Assembly (NCBI RefSeq): GCF_021173085.1
Contig: NZ_CP076412.1
Coordinates: 1,736,001 to 1,800,000 of the forward strand
From: Ralstonia wenshanensis
GTDB taxonomy: Bacteria; Pseudomonadota; Gammaproteobacteria; Burkholderiales; Burkholderiaceae
Direction of reading: 5' to 3'
Length of the DNA stretch: 64,000 nucleotides
Shown here: piece after piece, positions 38,618 to 46,100 of the stretch
How positions within the stretch are numbered: position 1 is the first letter of the stretch
Layout: every line of letters begins with the position of its first letter
Made by a program: the position numbers and the translations under genes
Notes under the pieces: generated by a model
The model's input: the letters and a program-made list of their open reading frames with translations, nothing else
Database searches by the model: none
What the model was told of the DNA's origin: nothing

Positions 38618-39643
38618 ATGACCGCACGTCTTTCCCTGCTGGCTGTCGCAATCACGTCGGCAACGATGGCGTTTGCCACGTCGGCATTCGCCAAGACCAC
38701 GTTGACCGTGTACACGGCACTGGAAGCTGACCAAGTGAAGGCGTACCAGGAGGCTTTCGAGAAGGCCAATCCGGACATCGAGATCAAGTGGGTGCGCGAC
38801 TCCACTGGCGTTGTCACCGCCAAGCTGCTGGCCGAGAAGAACAACCCGCGCGCTGACGTGGTGTGGGGCCTTGCCGCATCGAGCCTGGCCATCCTGGACA
38901 AGGAAGGCATGCTGACGCCGTACGCGCCGGCCGATCTGGCGAAGATCGGTGCGACGTACCGCGACAAGGCGAACCCGCCGGCATGGGTTGGCATGGATGC
39001 CTGGGGCGCCGCCATCTGCTTCAACACCGTCGAAGCAGAAAAGCAGCACCTGCCGAAGCCGACTTCCTGGGCAGACCTCACCAAGCCCGTGTACGCCGGC
39101 AAGATCGTCATGCCGAACCCGGCCTCGTCCGGCACGGGTTACCTCGACGTCAGCGCATGGCTGCAGATGCTGGGTGAGCAAAAGGGCTGGGCCTACATGG
39201 ACGCGCTGCATCAGAACATCGGCCAGTACACGCACTCGGGCTCCAAGCCTTGCAAGATGGCGGCCTCGGGTGAATTCCCGATCGGTATCGCGTTTGAATA
39301 CCGTGCCGTGAAATCGAAGAAGGAAGGTGCACCCATCGACATCGTGCTGCCGTCCGAAGGCCTGGGCTGGGACGTGGAAGCCACCGGCATCATGAAGGGC
39401 ACCAAGAACCTGGACGCCGCCAAGAAGCTGGCTGACTTTTCGGCAAGCCCGGCTGCAATGGCGCTGTACGAGAAGAACTTTGCCGTGGTCGCCACGCCGG
39501 GCTTCTCCAAGCCGGATCCGCTGCTGCCGGCTGACTACGAAAAGCGTCTGATCAAGAACGACTTCACGTGGGCCAGCGCCAACCGCGACCGCATCCTGGC
39601 CGAGTGGACGAAGCGCTACGACGGCAAGTCGGAGAAGAAGTAA
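38618..39643 (+). CDS. phnS: Periplasmic substrate-binding protein of the aminophosphonate importer
   Basis: The protein has 341 residues from the ATG at 38618, with GAGGAA upstream. A Sec signal peptide ending in AFA (cleavage near residue 25) precedes KTTLTVYTALEADQVKAYQE, the opening of iron/aminophosphonate-type binding proteins. RADVVWGLAASSLAIL and the later IGQYTHSGSKPCKMAASGEF form the two-lobed binding fold. It captures the ligand in the periplasm and delivers it to the fused permease. In the AEP family these proteins resemble Fe(III)-binding proteins, and the phnX neighbour is what distinguishes them. It lies 55 bases after phnX and 3 bases before the oxidoreductase. Confidence 0.88.
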   Translation: MTARLSLLAVAITSATMAFATSAFAKTTLTVYTALEADQVKAYQEAFEKANPDIEIKWVRDSTGVVTAKLLAEKNNPRADVVWGLAASSLAILDKEGMLTPYAPADLAKIGATYRDKANPPAWVGMDAWGAAICFNTVEAEKQHLPKPTSWADLTKPVYAGKIVMPNPASSGTGYLDVSAWLQMLGEQKGWAYMDALHQNIGQYTHSGSKPCKMAASGEFPIGIAFEYRAVKSKKEGAPIDIVLPSEGLGWDVEATGIMKGTKNLDAAKKLADFSASPAAMALYEKNFAVVATPGFSKPDPLLPADYEKRLIKNDFTWASANRDRILAEWTKRYDGKSEKK

Positions 39644-39646
39644 GCG

Positions 39647-40876
39647 ATGCAAGCTCCCGTGACTCTTGGGGGCCTGGATGCCAGCACCGACGTCGCCATT
39701 GTCGGGGCTGGCATTCTGGGCTTGGCGCATGCAGCCGCTGCCGTCAAACGCGGCCTGCGCGTGACGGTGTTCGAGCGCAGTGATATTGCCGTCGGCGCGT
39801 CTATTCGCAATTTCGGTCAGATGCTGGTGACTGGCCAGCCGCCCGGCATCATGCTGGACCTCGCGCGTGAAAGCCGCGCGCTGTATCTCGACTGGGCCGA
39901 CAAGGCAGGCATCTTTGCGCGCGCCAACGGTGCGCTGCTGTTTGCCCGCAATGTCTCAGAAGAGGCCGTGCTGGACGAGTTCATGGCGACGCGCGCAACG
40001 GCCTTCGGCTACAACGTCAAGCTGTTGCGCAGCGCAGACCTGGCAAACCTCTACGATGGCCGCTTCATGCGCCACCGCGCAGCGCTTCAGGGCTTCGACG
40101 ATCTGCAGCTCTATTCGCGCGAAGCCATTCCGGCGCTGGCGTCTTGGCTTGCCACGCAAGGCGTGCGCTTCCATTTCGGTACGCTGGTGCGCCATGTGGA
40201 AGGCGGCCGGCTTGAGACCACCGCTGGCGTGTGCAATGCCGAGCGTGTGATTGTCTGCAGCGGCCATGATTACCAGACGTTGTGCGCCGACCACCTTCGC
40301 GCGCTGCAACCGCAGGTGTGCCGCCTGCAGATGCTGCGTGTCACGCCCGAAGACGGCTTCCGTCTGGAGCACGCCGTGCTAACCGGGCTGTCATGCACGC
40401 ACTACGGGGCATTTGCTGATTTGCCAACCGCCCGTGCGCTGGCAATGCAGATCGAACATCAGCGCCCCGAGCTGGCGCGTCACGGCATTCACCTGCTGGT
40501 CAGTCCAACGCCCTATGGCGACTGGATCATTGGTGATTCGCACGACTACGGCCAGGACGCCCGCCCGTTCAATGCCGAGTCAGTCGACAACATCATGCTC
40601 GACCTCGCGCGTGACACGTTTGGCAGCAAGCTGCGCGTGGTGGAGCGTTGGCAGGGCGTATATGGCGCCAAGTGCCATGTACCCGGCAGCGGCGCGTTCT
40701 CCATCACCCGCGTCGACGATCGCACCACCGTCGCGCTGATGCACAGCGGCATTGGCATGAGCGTCGGACCGGCGCTGGCGCACCGGCATATGGATGCGCT
40801 CGTCGATGGCACCGCGCTGCCGCAATGGACGCCGCCGGCAGGCGCGTCCGCAGCGCCCGCAACTGTGGCTGCCTGA
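39647..40876 (+). CDS. FAD-dependent oxidoreductase of the aminophosphonate cluster
   Basis: The protein has 409 residues from the ATG at 39647, 3 bases after the binding-protein stop, so translation is tightly linked. The N-terminal FAD motif is AIVGAGILGLAHAAAA with an acidic residue at the end of the second strand (VTVFERSD). It belongs to the DAO family (glycine oxidase / sarcosine oxidase type), most like the branch associated with phosphonate gene clusters (TIGR03364-like). Literature describes such flavoenzymes as oxidising AEP or N-methyl-AEP to phosphonoacetaldehyde. That activity would replace PhnW here. The family assignment is from recognition; the substrate is inference from position next to phnX. 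Confidence 0.8.
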   Translation: MQAPVTLGGLDASTDVAIVGAGILGLAHAAAAVKRGLRVTVFERSDIAVGASIRNFGQMLVTGQPPGIMLDLARESRALYLDWADKAGIFARANGALLFARNVSEEAVLDEFMATRATAFGYNVKLLRSADLANLYDGRFMRHRAALQGFDDLQLYSREAIPALASWLATQGVRFHFGTLVRHVEGGRLETTAGVCNAERVIVCSGHDYQTLCADHLRALQPQVCRLQMLRVTPEDGFRLEHAVLTGLSCTHYGAFADLPTARALAMQIEHQRPELARHGIHLLVSPTPYGDWIIGDSHDYGQDARPFNAESVDNIMLDLARDTFGSKLRVVERWQGVYGAKCHVPGSGAFSITRVDDRTTVALMHSGIGMSVGPALAHRHMDALVDGTALPQWTPPAGASAAPATVAA

Positions 40877-40892
40877 CGGAGCGTCGCTCACC

Positions 40893-40938
40893 GACAAGAC
40901 GCCCGCACGGTTCACGCCGCGCGGGCGTTCTTGTTTTC
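40893..40938 (+). terminator. Terminator between convergent genes
   Basis: ACAAGACGCCCGC (40893-40905) pairs with GCGGGCGTTCTTGT (40921-40934), with a small mismatch, followed by TTTT. It ends the aminophosphonate operon and overlaps the last codons of the convergent hydrolase gene by two bases, so it may work in both directions. Confidence 0.75.
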
Positions 40939-41620
40939 AGGCAGCAAAGAGTTCGACGATCGGCCAGCCGCGCGATTCGGCCACGGCACGCAAGGTGCTG
41001 TCGGGGCTCACGGCCACCGGGTGTGAAACCGCTTCGAGCAGCGGCAGGTCGTTGCGTGAATCGCTGTAGAACACGGTGCGCGAGAAGTCCGTCATGCGCT
41101 GGCCGCGCTGCGCGAGCCACTCCGTCACGCGGACGATCTTGCCCGCGCCGAACGTGGCCGTGCCGAGCGGATTGCCCGTGAAGGCACCATCGCTGCGGCC
41201 GTTGACCGTCTCGCCCTCCACCGCCAGCAGATGCGGCACGTTGAACGCCGCGGCAATCGGCTCGGTCAGGTAGCGGTGCGTGGCGGTGACGATGCAGCAA
41301 AGGTCGCCGGCGCGCAGGTGCGAGTCGACCAGTTGCCGCGCACGCGGCAGCATGGCCGGTGTGATGATGTCGCGCAGGAACGTGGCACGCCAAGCGTCGA
41401 GCCGCGTGCGCGGGTGCTGGGCCAGCAGGCCGAGCGAGAAGCGCGCGTGTCGCGCAAAGTCGAGCGTGCCGTCACGGTATTCCCGCATCCAGCGTTCGTT
41501 GGCTTGCTCGAAGACGCTTCGGTCCACGGCACCCTGGGCGACCAGGAAGCGGCCCCATTCGTATTCGCTGTCAATGGGCAGCAGGGTGTGGTCCAGGTCG
41601 AACAGGGCAAGCGATTGCAT
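40937..41620 (-). CDS. HAD-IB family phosphatase (SerB-like)
   Basis: The protein has 227 residues from the ATG at 41620. HAD motif I is LFDLDHTLLPID, motif II IVTATHRYL (Thr), motif III the lysine of FGAGKIVRVT, and motif IV FYSDSRNDLPLL. The length and pattern match the HAD-IB branch that contains phosphoserine phosphatase relatives and several orphan enzymes. It is convergent with the aminophosphonate operon. It might dephosphorylate a phosphorylated intermediate of that pathway, but proximity alone does not show this. Its own promoter lies near 41640, before the second LysR gene. Confidence 0.85.
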   Translation of the reverse strand: MQSLALFDLDHTLLPIDSEYEWGRFLVAQGAVDRSVFEQANERWMREYRDGTLDFARHARFSLGLLAQHPRTRLDAWRATFLRDIITPAMLPRARQLVDSHLRAGDLCCIVTATHRYLTEPIAAAFNVPHLLAVEGETVNGRSDGAFTGNPLGTATFGAGKIVRVTEWLAQRGQRMTDFSRTVFYSDSRNDLPLLEAVSHPVAVSPDSTLRAVAESRGWPIVELFAA

Positions 41621-41665
41621 ACAGCAGGCGGGCGGGGGCGGTTGAAAAACCGCGAGGTTACGGCC

Positions 41666-42601
41666 CTAGCGCGTCGCGGCTGTGTCCATCGCCATAACTT
41701 TGGCGATGAACGCATCGGCCTTTTTATTGGGTGCCTGTGCAAGCCGCGGGTCCACGCAGTCAAGGAAAGCACGTACCAGCCGCGCGTCCTTGCGCTCCTT
41801 CAGGAAGTACAGGTATTCGTGGATGACCGGCGCGTTGCCGGCAAACGGCAGCACGCGCACGTCGGGCCGGCGCGGCGCTTCACGCGCGGGCACGATGCTG
41901 CAGCCCAGCCCCAGGCTGATCGCCTCGTAAATGGCTTCGCGACTGCCGATGATGCTCGTGCTGGCGGGCTCGATGCCAGCCTTGGCGAACGCGTCTTCGG
42001 TGACGCGGCGTGTGACGGAGCCGGGCTCGCGCATCAGCAGTTGGCAGCCGGCAATGTCATCCAACGTAATGTTCGGGCGCCGTGCAAGCGCGTGGTCCAG
42101 CGGCACTACCAGAACCATCGTGTCTTCGGCCAGCGTGATGCGATGCAGGCGTTCGTCATCCACCGCGTGAGACGAAACCGCCAGGTCGATACGCACCTCC
42201 GACAGCGCTTCGAGCATCTGCTGTGAGTTGCCGAATTCGATGGTGATCTCAATGGTCGGATGCCGCGCGCGAAACGCCGCCACGCTGGGCAGGATGTAGT
42301 ACGGGCCCGTAGCGCCCACGCGCAGGTTGCCGGTGCGCAGATCGCCGGCATTGCGCAGGAGAAAATCGACGTCACCTTCCTGCTGCGCCAGGCGCTCGAC
42401 GATGGGCATAAGGCTCACACCCAGGTCGGACAGGTCCAGCCGGCTGCCGCGGCGGTGGAACAACTCCACGCCATACATCTCTTCCAACTGGCGGATGCGT
42501 CCGGTCACGGTCGGCTGTGACAGGCGCAGGTGCTTGGCAGCGGAGGTAACGCTGCCCTGGCGCGCCACCTCGAAGAACGACATCAGTAGATCGCCCAGCA
42601 T
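41666..42601 (-). CDS. LysR-type regulator of the aminophosphonate cluster (copy 2)
   Basis: The protein has 311 residues from the ATG at 42601 (MLGDLLMSFFEVARQGSVTS), with AGGGAA upstream; the longer frame to 42643 is not family-like. It is paralogous to the LysR at 33775: DNA-binding and effector domains align throughout, including SLSQPTVT versus RLSQPTVT, and YGVELF and LMP blocks. It carries an extra C-terminal tail of about 25 residues. It is at the far end of the cluster and transcribed away from the orphan atpC. Two related regulators may recognise related operators with different effectors. Confidence 0.88.
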   Translation of the reverse strand: MLGDLLMSFFEVARQGSVTSAAKHLRLSQPTVTGRIRQLEEMYGVELFHRRGSRLDLSDLGVSLMPIVERLAQQEGDVDFLLRNAGDLRTGNLRVGATGPYYILPSVAAFRARHPTIEITIEFGNSQQMLEALSEVRIDLAVSSHAVDDERLHRITLAEDTMVLVVPLDHALARRPNITLDDIAGCQLLMREPGSVTRRVTEDAFAKAGIEPASTSIIGSREAIYEAISLGLGCSIVPAREAPRRPDVRVLPFAGNAPVIHEYLYFLKERKDARLVRAFLDCVDPRLAQAPNKKADAFIAKVMAMDTAATR

Positions 42602-42840
42602 GGTTGTGTTTCCCTGATATGTCTTTTTGATCGTCAGGTGCACAGTCTAGGCAGCGTTTGTGACGCTACATACTGTGAAACCTTACGGTCAGCCAAGGCC
42701 GCAGACGCTGGCGGCCGGCAACTGCCACGCGCGTGTCAACGTGGTATGCGTCGATTGCAAAGTGGCAGGGCATTGCGAAGAGGGCGCCGGGCGCACATCG
42801 TGCTACCGTATGAACCTATGCGCGCAACAGAGGAGACACC

Positions 42841-43260
42841 ATGCCGGTGCTGAAGGTCGATGTCGTCACGGCAGAAGAGCGGCTGTACGAAGGCAACGCC
42901 AAGTTTGTGGTCATCCCCGGCACCGAGGGTGAACTGGGCATCCTGCCCGGCCATGAACGTCTGCTGACGCGCATGCGCCCGGGCAGTCTCCGCGTTACAC
43001 AGGAGAACGGTGAAGAGGTGATTCTGTTTGTGGCGGGCGGCTTTGTCGACGTCCAGCCCGAGCAGGTCATTGTGCTGGCAGACACCGCCGTGCGCGCACA
43101 CGATCTGGATGAGGCAAAGGCGCAGCAGGCCCGCAAGGCGGCTGAGGAGCTGATGCAGAACAGCAAGAGCAAGTTCGACTACGCGCGCGCGCAGGCTGAG
43201 TTGGCTGAAGCCGTGGCACAACTGGCCGCCATCGAACGTTTGCGCAAGCGCCGCCGCTGA
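42841..43260 (+). CDS. atpC: Orphan F-type ATP synthase epsilon subunit
   Basis: The protein has 139 residues from the ATG at 42841, preceded by GAGGAGA. It is a complete epsilon subunit: the beta sandwich opens [20 protein letters not shown], followed by [19 protein letters not shown], and the C-terminal helical hairpin ends IERLRKRRR. In the F1 complex epsilon couples gamma rotation to catalysis and can inhibit it. No other atp gene is adjacent, so this is a stand-alone copy, presumed to be in addition to the one in the atp operon. Its upstream 240 bases carry no other clear gene. Confidence 0.9.
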   Translation: MPVLKVDVVTAEERLYEGNAKFVVIPGTEGELGILPGHERLLTRMRPGSLRVTQENGEEVILFVAGGFVDVQPEQVIVLADTAVRAHDLDEAKAQQARKAAEELMQNSKSKFDYARAQAELAEAVAQLAAIERLRKRRR

Positions 43261-43515
43261 GCCTCTTCCGTCACAAATGGCCCCCGCTCCCCTCACACCA
43301 TAACGGCGTTAATGTGTCGCCCCAGCCGGGGAGGGGTAAAGAACCGCGCCGGTTCTCCGTTTTAAGGCAGAACTATCGAATTCCCGCTGAACGTCGCCCC
43401 ACAGACGTGATCGGTTCTGCCGGTTCTGCTGATGTCGCCCCTTGTTGTAATGGCCCGTGCGTTTGCGCTTGGTTGCCGCAAACACCCGAGTGCTGAGCAT
43501 TCATTCGCGTTACCC

Positions 43516-45531
43516 ATGCGCTTGCCGCGCGTGCCATCCAAGCCGAAGCGGTGTGCGCAAATGTTTGCGGTGGCCGCTGCGCTGCTTTGCCGCACGGCGC
43601 TGGCACAAACAGACGTCACCGATCTGACCGCACTGCCCATCGAGCAACTCATGCAGGTGCAGGTCGTCACCGGGGCGTCCAAGTACGCGCAAGCCGCGAA
43701 TGAGGCACCGGCCAATGTTTCCGTCATCACGGCGGCGGATATCAAAGCCTATGGCTGGCGCACGCTGGCCGACATCCTGGGCAGTCTCCCGGGGCTGTAC
43801 ACCAACTACGACCGCAACTACACCACGCTGGGCGCACGCGGCTTCTTGCGCGCGGGCGACTATGACACGCGCTTCCTGTTGCTCATTGACGGCCATCGCA
43901 CCAACGATCCTATCTTCGACCAGGCGGCCGTCGGCTCCGAAGCCATTCTCAACGTCGACCTGATCGAACGGGTGGAGTACGTGCCCGGAGCCGGGTCGGC
44001 GGTGTACGGATCGAACGCGCTGTTCGGTGTGATCAACATCATCACCAAGCGAGGCCGTGACATTGACGGCGTGCAGGCCAGCGGATCAACGGGCAGCGCC
44101 AATGCGCGGGATGCCCGAGTGACGTGGGGCAGGCGGGCCGAGAACGGCGCCGAATGGCTGCTGTCGGCCAGCGTGAACGATGCCCCGGGGCGCGACCTCT
44201 ACTTTCCCGAGTTCAACCAGCCGGGCGTGAGCGATGGCGTGGCCCGCGGCATGGATTACGACCGCGCCAAGCGCCTGTTTGCCAAGGGCAGTTTTGGCGA
44301 GTTCGGGCTGACCTTCGGCTACGTCGATCGTACGAAGGGCGTGCCGACCGCGCCGTACGACCAAAGCTTCAACGACCCGCGCTCGCGCACCGTCGACACG
44401 CGGCAGATGTTCAACGGCACGTGGCAGCACGCGCTGGACGACACGACCGACGTGACGGCGCGGCTGTTCTGGGGCCGCTATGTCTCGCAGGGGGACTACG
44501 CGTACAACCCACCACCGGTCGGCATCAACCGCGATCTATTCGACACGGCGTGGTACGGCACGGAACTCAAGTTCGTGACGCGCCGCATCGAACGCCACAC
44601 GCTGGTCATCGGCACGGAGCTGCAGCGCGACTACCGTGATGCGATGCGCAATTTCGATACAGCGCCATACGCCAGCTACCTGGACGACCATCGCGACAAC
44701 AACCGCGTGGGCGTGTATGTGCAGGATCAATTCATGCTCCATCGGGACTGGGTGCTGGACACGGGTCTGCGCTACGACCACACGAGTTTTGCGCCGGGCA
44801 TCTTCAGCCCGCGCGTGGGCCTGATCTGGCATGCCGCCCCAACGACCACCGTCAAGGCGATCTACGGCATGGCCTATCGCGCGCCGAACGATTACGAGCT
44901 GAACTACCAGACCAGTGCGCCCGGCGGCCAACAAGTCACCAATGGGCTGTCGGCCGAACGCATACGCACGTATGAAACGGTAGTCGAGCAACAAGTTGCG
45001 GCAGGCGGCAAGGCGACCTTGTCGGTGTTTCAGAACAACGTTTCCAACCTGATCAGCCAAAGCCAAGACCCGAACACCGGGCTGCTCTTTTTCAGCAACG
45101 TAGCGCGCGTGCGCACGCGCGGCGCAGAACTCGGCTACGAGCAGAACTGGCCGGGCGGCACGCGCCTGCGCACGAGCTACAGCTTCCAGCGTTCCGAAGA
45201 TGTCGATACCGGCCAGACGTTGAGCAACTCGCCGCGTCACATGCTCAAGATCAACGCCACCGCTCCTGTATGGCGCAGCGACTGGCGTGCCGGGATCGAG
45301 GCGAAGTACATCAGCAACCGGCTGACGACAGCCGGCCAGGTGGGCGGTTACTGGATCGCCAACCTGACCTTGCTGGCGGCACGGTTGGCGCCCAATCTGG
45401 AGATGTCGACCAGTATCTACAACCTGTTCGATCGGCGCTATGCGGATCCAGCGGGGCCGGAGTTGCCGCAGCCGTCCGTCGAGCAGGATGGCCGTGCCTT
45501 TCGCGTGAAATTCACCTACACCTTCCGATGA
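43516..45531 (+). CDS. TonB-dependent outer-membrane receptor
   Basis: The protein has 671 residues if the ATG at 43516 is used, which gives a proper Sec signal peptide (basic start, hydrophobic core FAVAAALL, cut near ALAQ). Upstream in-frame starts at 43432 and 43450 are possible. After the signal come a plug domain with VITAADIKAYGWRTLADILG, GARGFLRAGDYDTRFLLLID and GAGSAVYGSNALFGVINIIT, then a 22-strand type beta barrel ending in a terminal Phe-Arg. The plug resembles those of vitamin-B12/colicin-type receptors. The ligand is not assignable. The stop overlaps the YfiR start (ATGA), so the receptor is translationally coupled to a c-di-GMP signalling pair. Confidence 0.85.
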   Translation: MRLPRVPSKPKRCAQMFAVAAALLCRTALAQTDVTDLTALPIEQLMQVQVVTGASKYAQAANEAPANVSVITAADIKAYGWRTLADILGSLPGLYTNYDRNYTTLGARGFLRAGDYDTRFLLLIDGHRTNDPIFDQAAVGSEAILNVDLIERVEYVPGAGSAVYGSNALFGVINIITKRGRDIDGVQASGSTGSANARDARVTWGRRAENGAEWLLSASVNDAPGRDLYFPEFNQPGVSDGVARGMDYDRAKRLFAKGSFGEFGLTFGYVDRTKGVPTAPYDQSFNDPRSRTVDTRQMFNGTWQHALDDTTDVTARLFWGRYVSQGDYAYNPPPVGINRDLFDTAWYGTELKFVTRRIERHTLVIGTELQRDYRDAMRNFDTAPYASYLDDHRDNNRVGVYVQDQFMLHRDWVLDTGLRYDHTSFAPGIFSPRVGLIWHAAPTTTVKAIYGMAYRAPNDYELNYQTSAPGGQQVTNGLSAERIRTYETVVEQQVAAGGKATLSVFQNNVSNLISQSQDPNTGLLFFSNVARVRTRGAELGYEQNWPGGTRLRTSYSFQRSEDVDTGQTLSNSPRHMLKINATAPVWRSDWRAGIEAKYISNRLTTAGQVGGYWIANLTLLAARLAPNLEMSTSIYNLFDRRYADPAGPELPQPSVEQDGRAFRVKFTYTFR

Positions 45532-46100
45532 AAGCCCCGCACGGCATCGTCCGACGCGCCCAATGGCGACGACCGCGCAGGTTATGCGCGGTGCTGGGCG
45601 CTGTGCTGGCAGGTGTGGCATGGATGGGTGCCACGCACGCACAGATGCAGGCCAGCGAGGTGCAGGTCAAGGCGGCGTTCATCTATAACTTTGCGCTGTT
45701 CACCAACTGGCCGGCTGATGTCATGCAGGCCGACGCGCCAATGGTGGTGTGCGTGACCGCCCAACATCCGTTGCAGGCGGCCTTGGAAAAACTGACAGGA
45801 AAACCCGTGCGCGGACACCGCCTGGAAATCCGAAAGATCAACGACGGCACCGTTGCCGGCTGCCATGTCCTGGTGTTTGACGCGCGCGCCCAGAACGGCG
45901 TGCGCCTCGACCCGGGCACGCCGGTGCTGACGGTGTCCGACAGCCCAAAGAGCGAGCGCGTGGCCGGCAACCCCGAACCGATGATCGCGTTGACGCTGCA
46001 TGACGATCGCGTGGTTTTCGACATCGATGCAGTGGCCGCGCGGCAGGCCCGTCTGCAGCTCAGCTCGCAACTGCTGCGCCTGGCTAGGACCGTGCAATGA
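45528..46100 (+). CDS. YfiR-family periplasmic protein
   Basis: The protein has 190 residues from an ATG overlapping the receptor stop (ATGA at 45528-45531). A basic N-terminus and hydrophobic segment form a signal peptide, cut after about residue 38 (THAQ). The mature part carries the YfiR (DUF4154) pattern: VQVKAAFIYNFALFTNWPAD, then MVVCVTAQHPLQAALEKL, HVLVFDARAQN and PMIALTLHDDRVVFDID. In Pseudomonas, YfiR is a periplasmic inhibitor of the diguanylate cyclase YfiN. Here it overlaps the start of a GGDEF/EAL gene by four bases, so the pair is the clear counterpart. Which protein replaces YfiB is unknown; the receptor upstream is a candidate. Confidence 0.85.
   Translation: MKAPHGIVRRAQWRRPRRLCAVLGAVLAGVAWMGATHAQMQASEVQVKAAFIYNFALFTNWPADVMQADAPMVVCVTAQHPLQAALEKLTGKPVRGHRLEIRKINDGTVAGCHVLVFDARAQNGVRLDPGTPVLTVSDSPKSERVAGNPEPMIALTLHDDRVVFDIDAVAARQARLQLSSQLLRLARTVQ

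Noticed and set aside
42660-42932. Cys-containing 90-codon frame overlapping the start of atpC
   Set aside because: Overlaps a real atpC start by about 90 bases, has no ribosome binding site and the last third is Arg/His shadow sequence.
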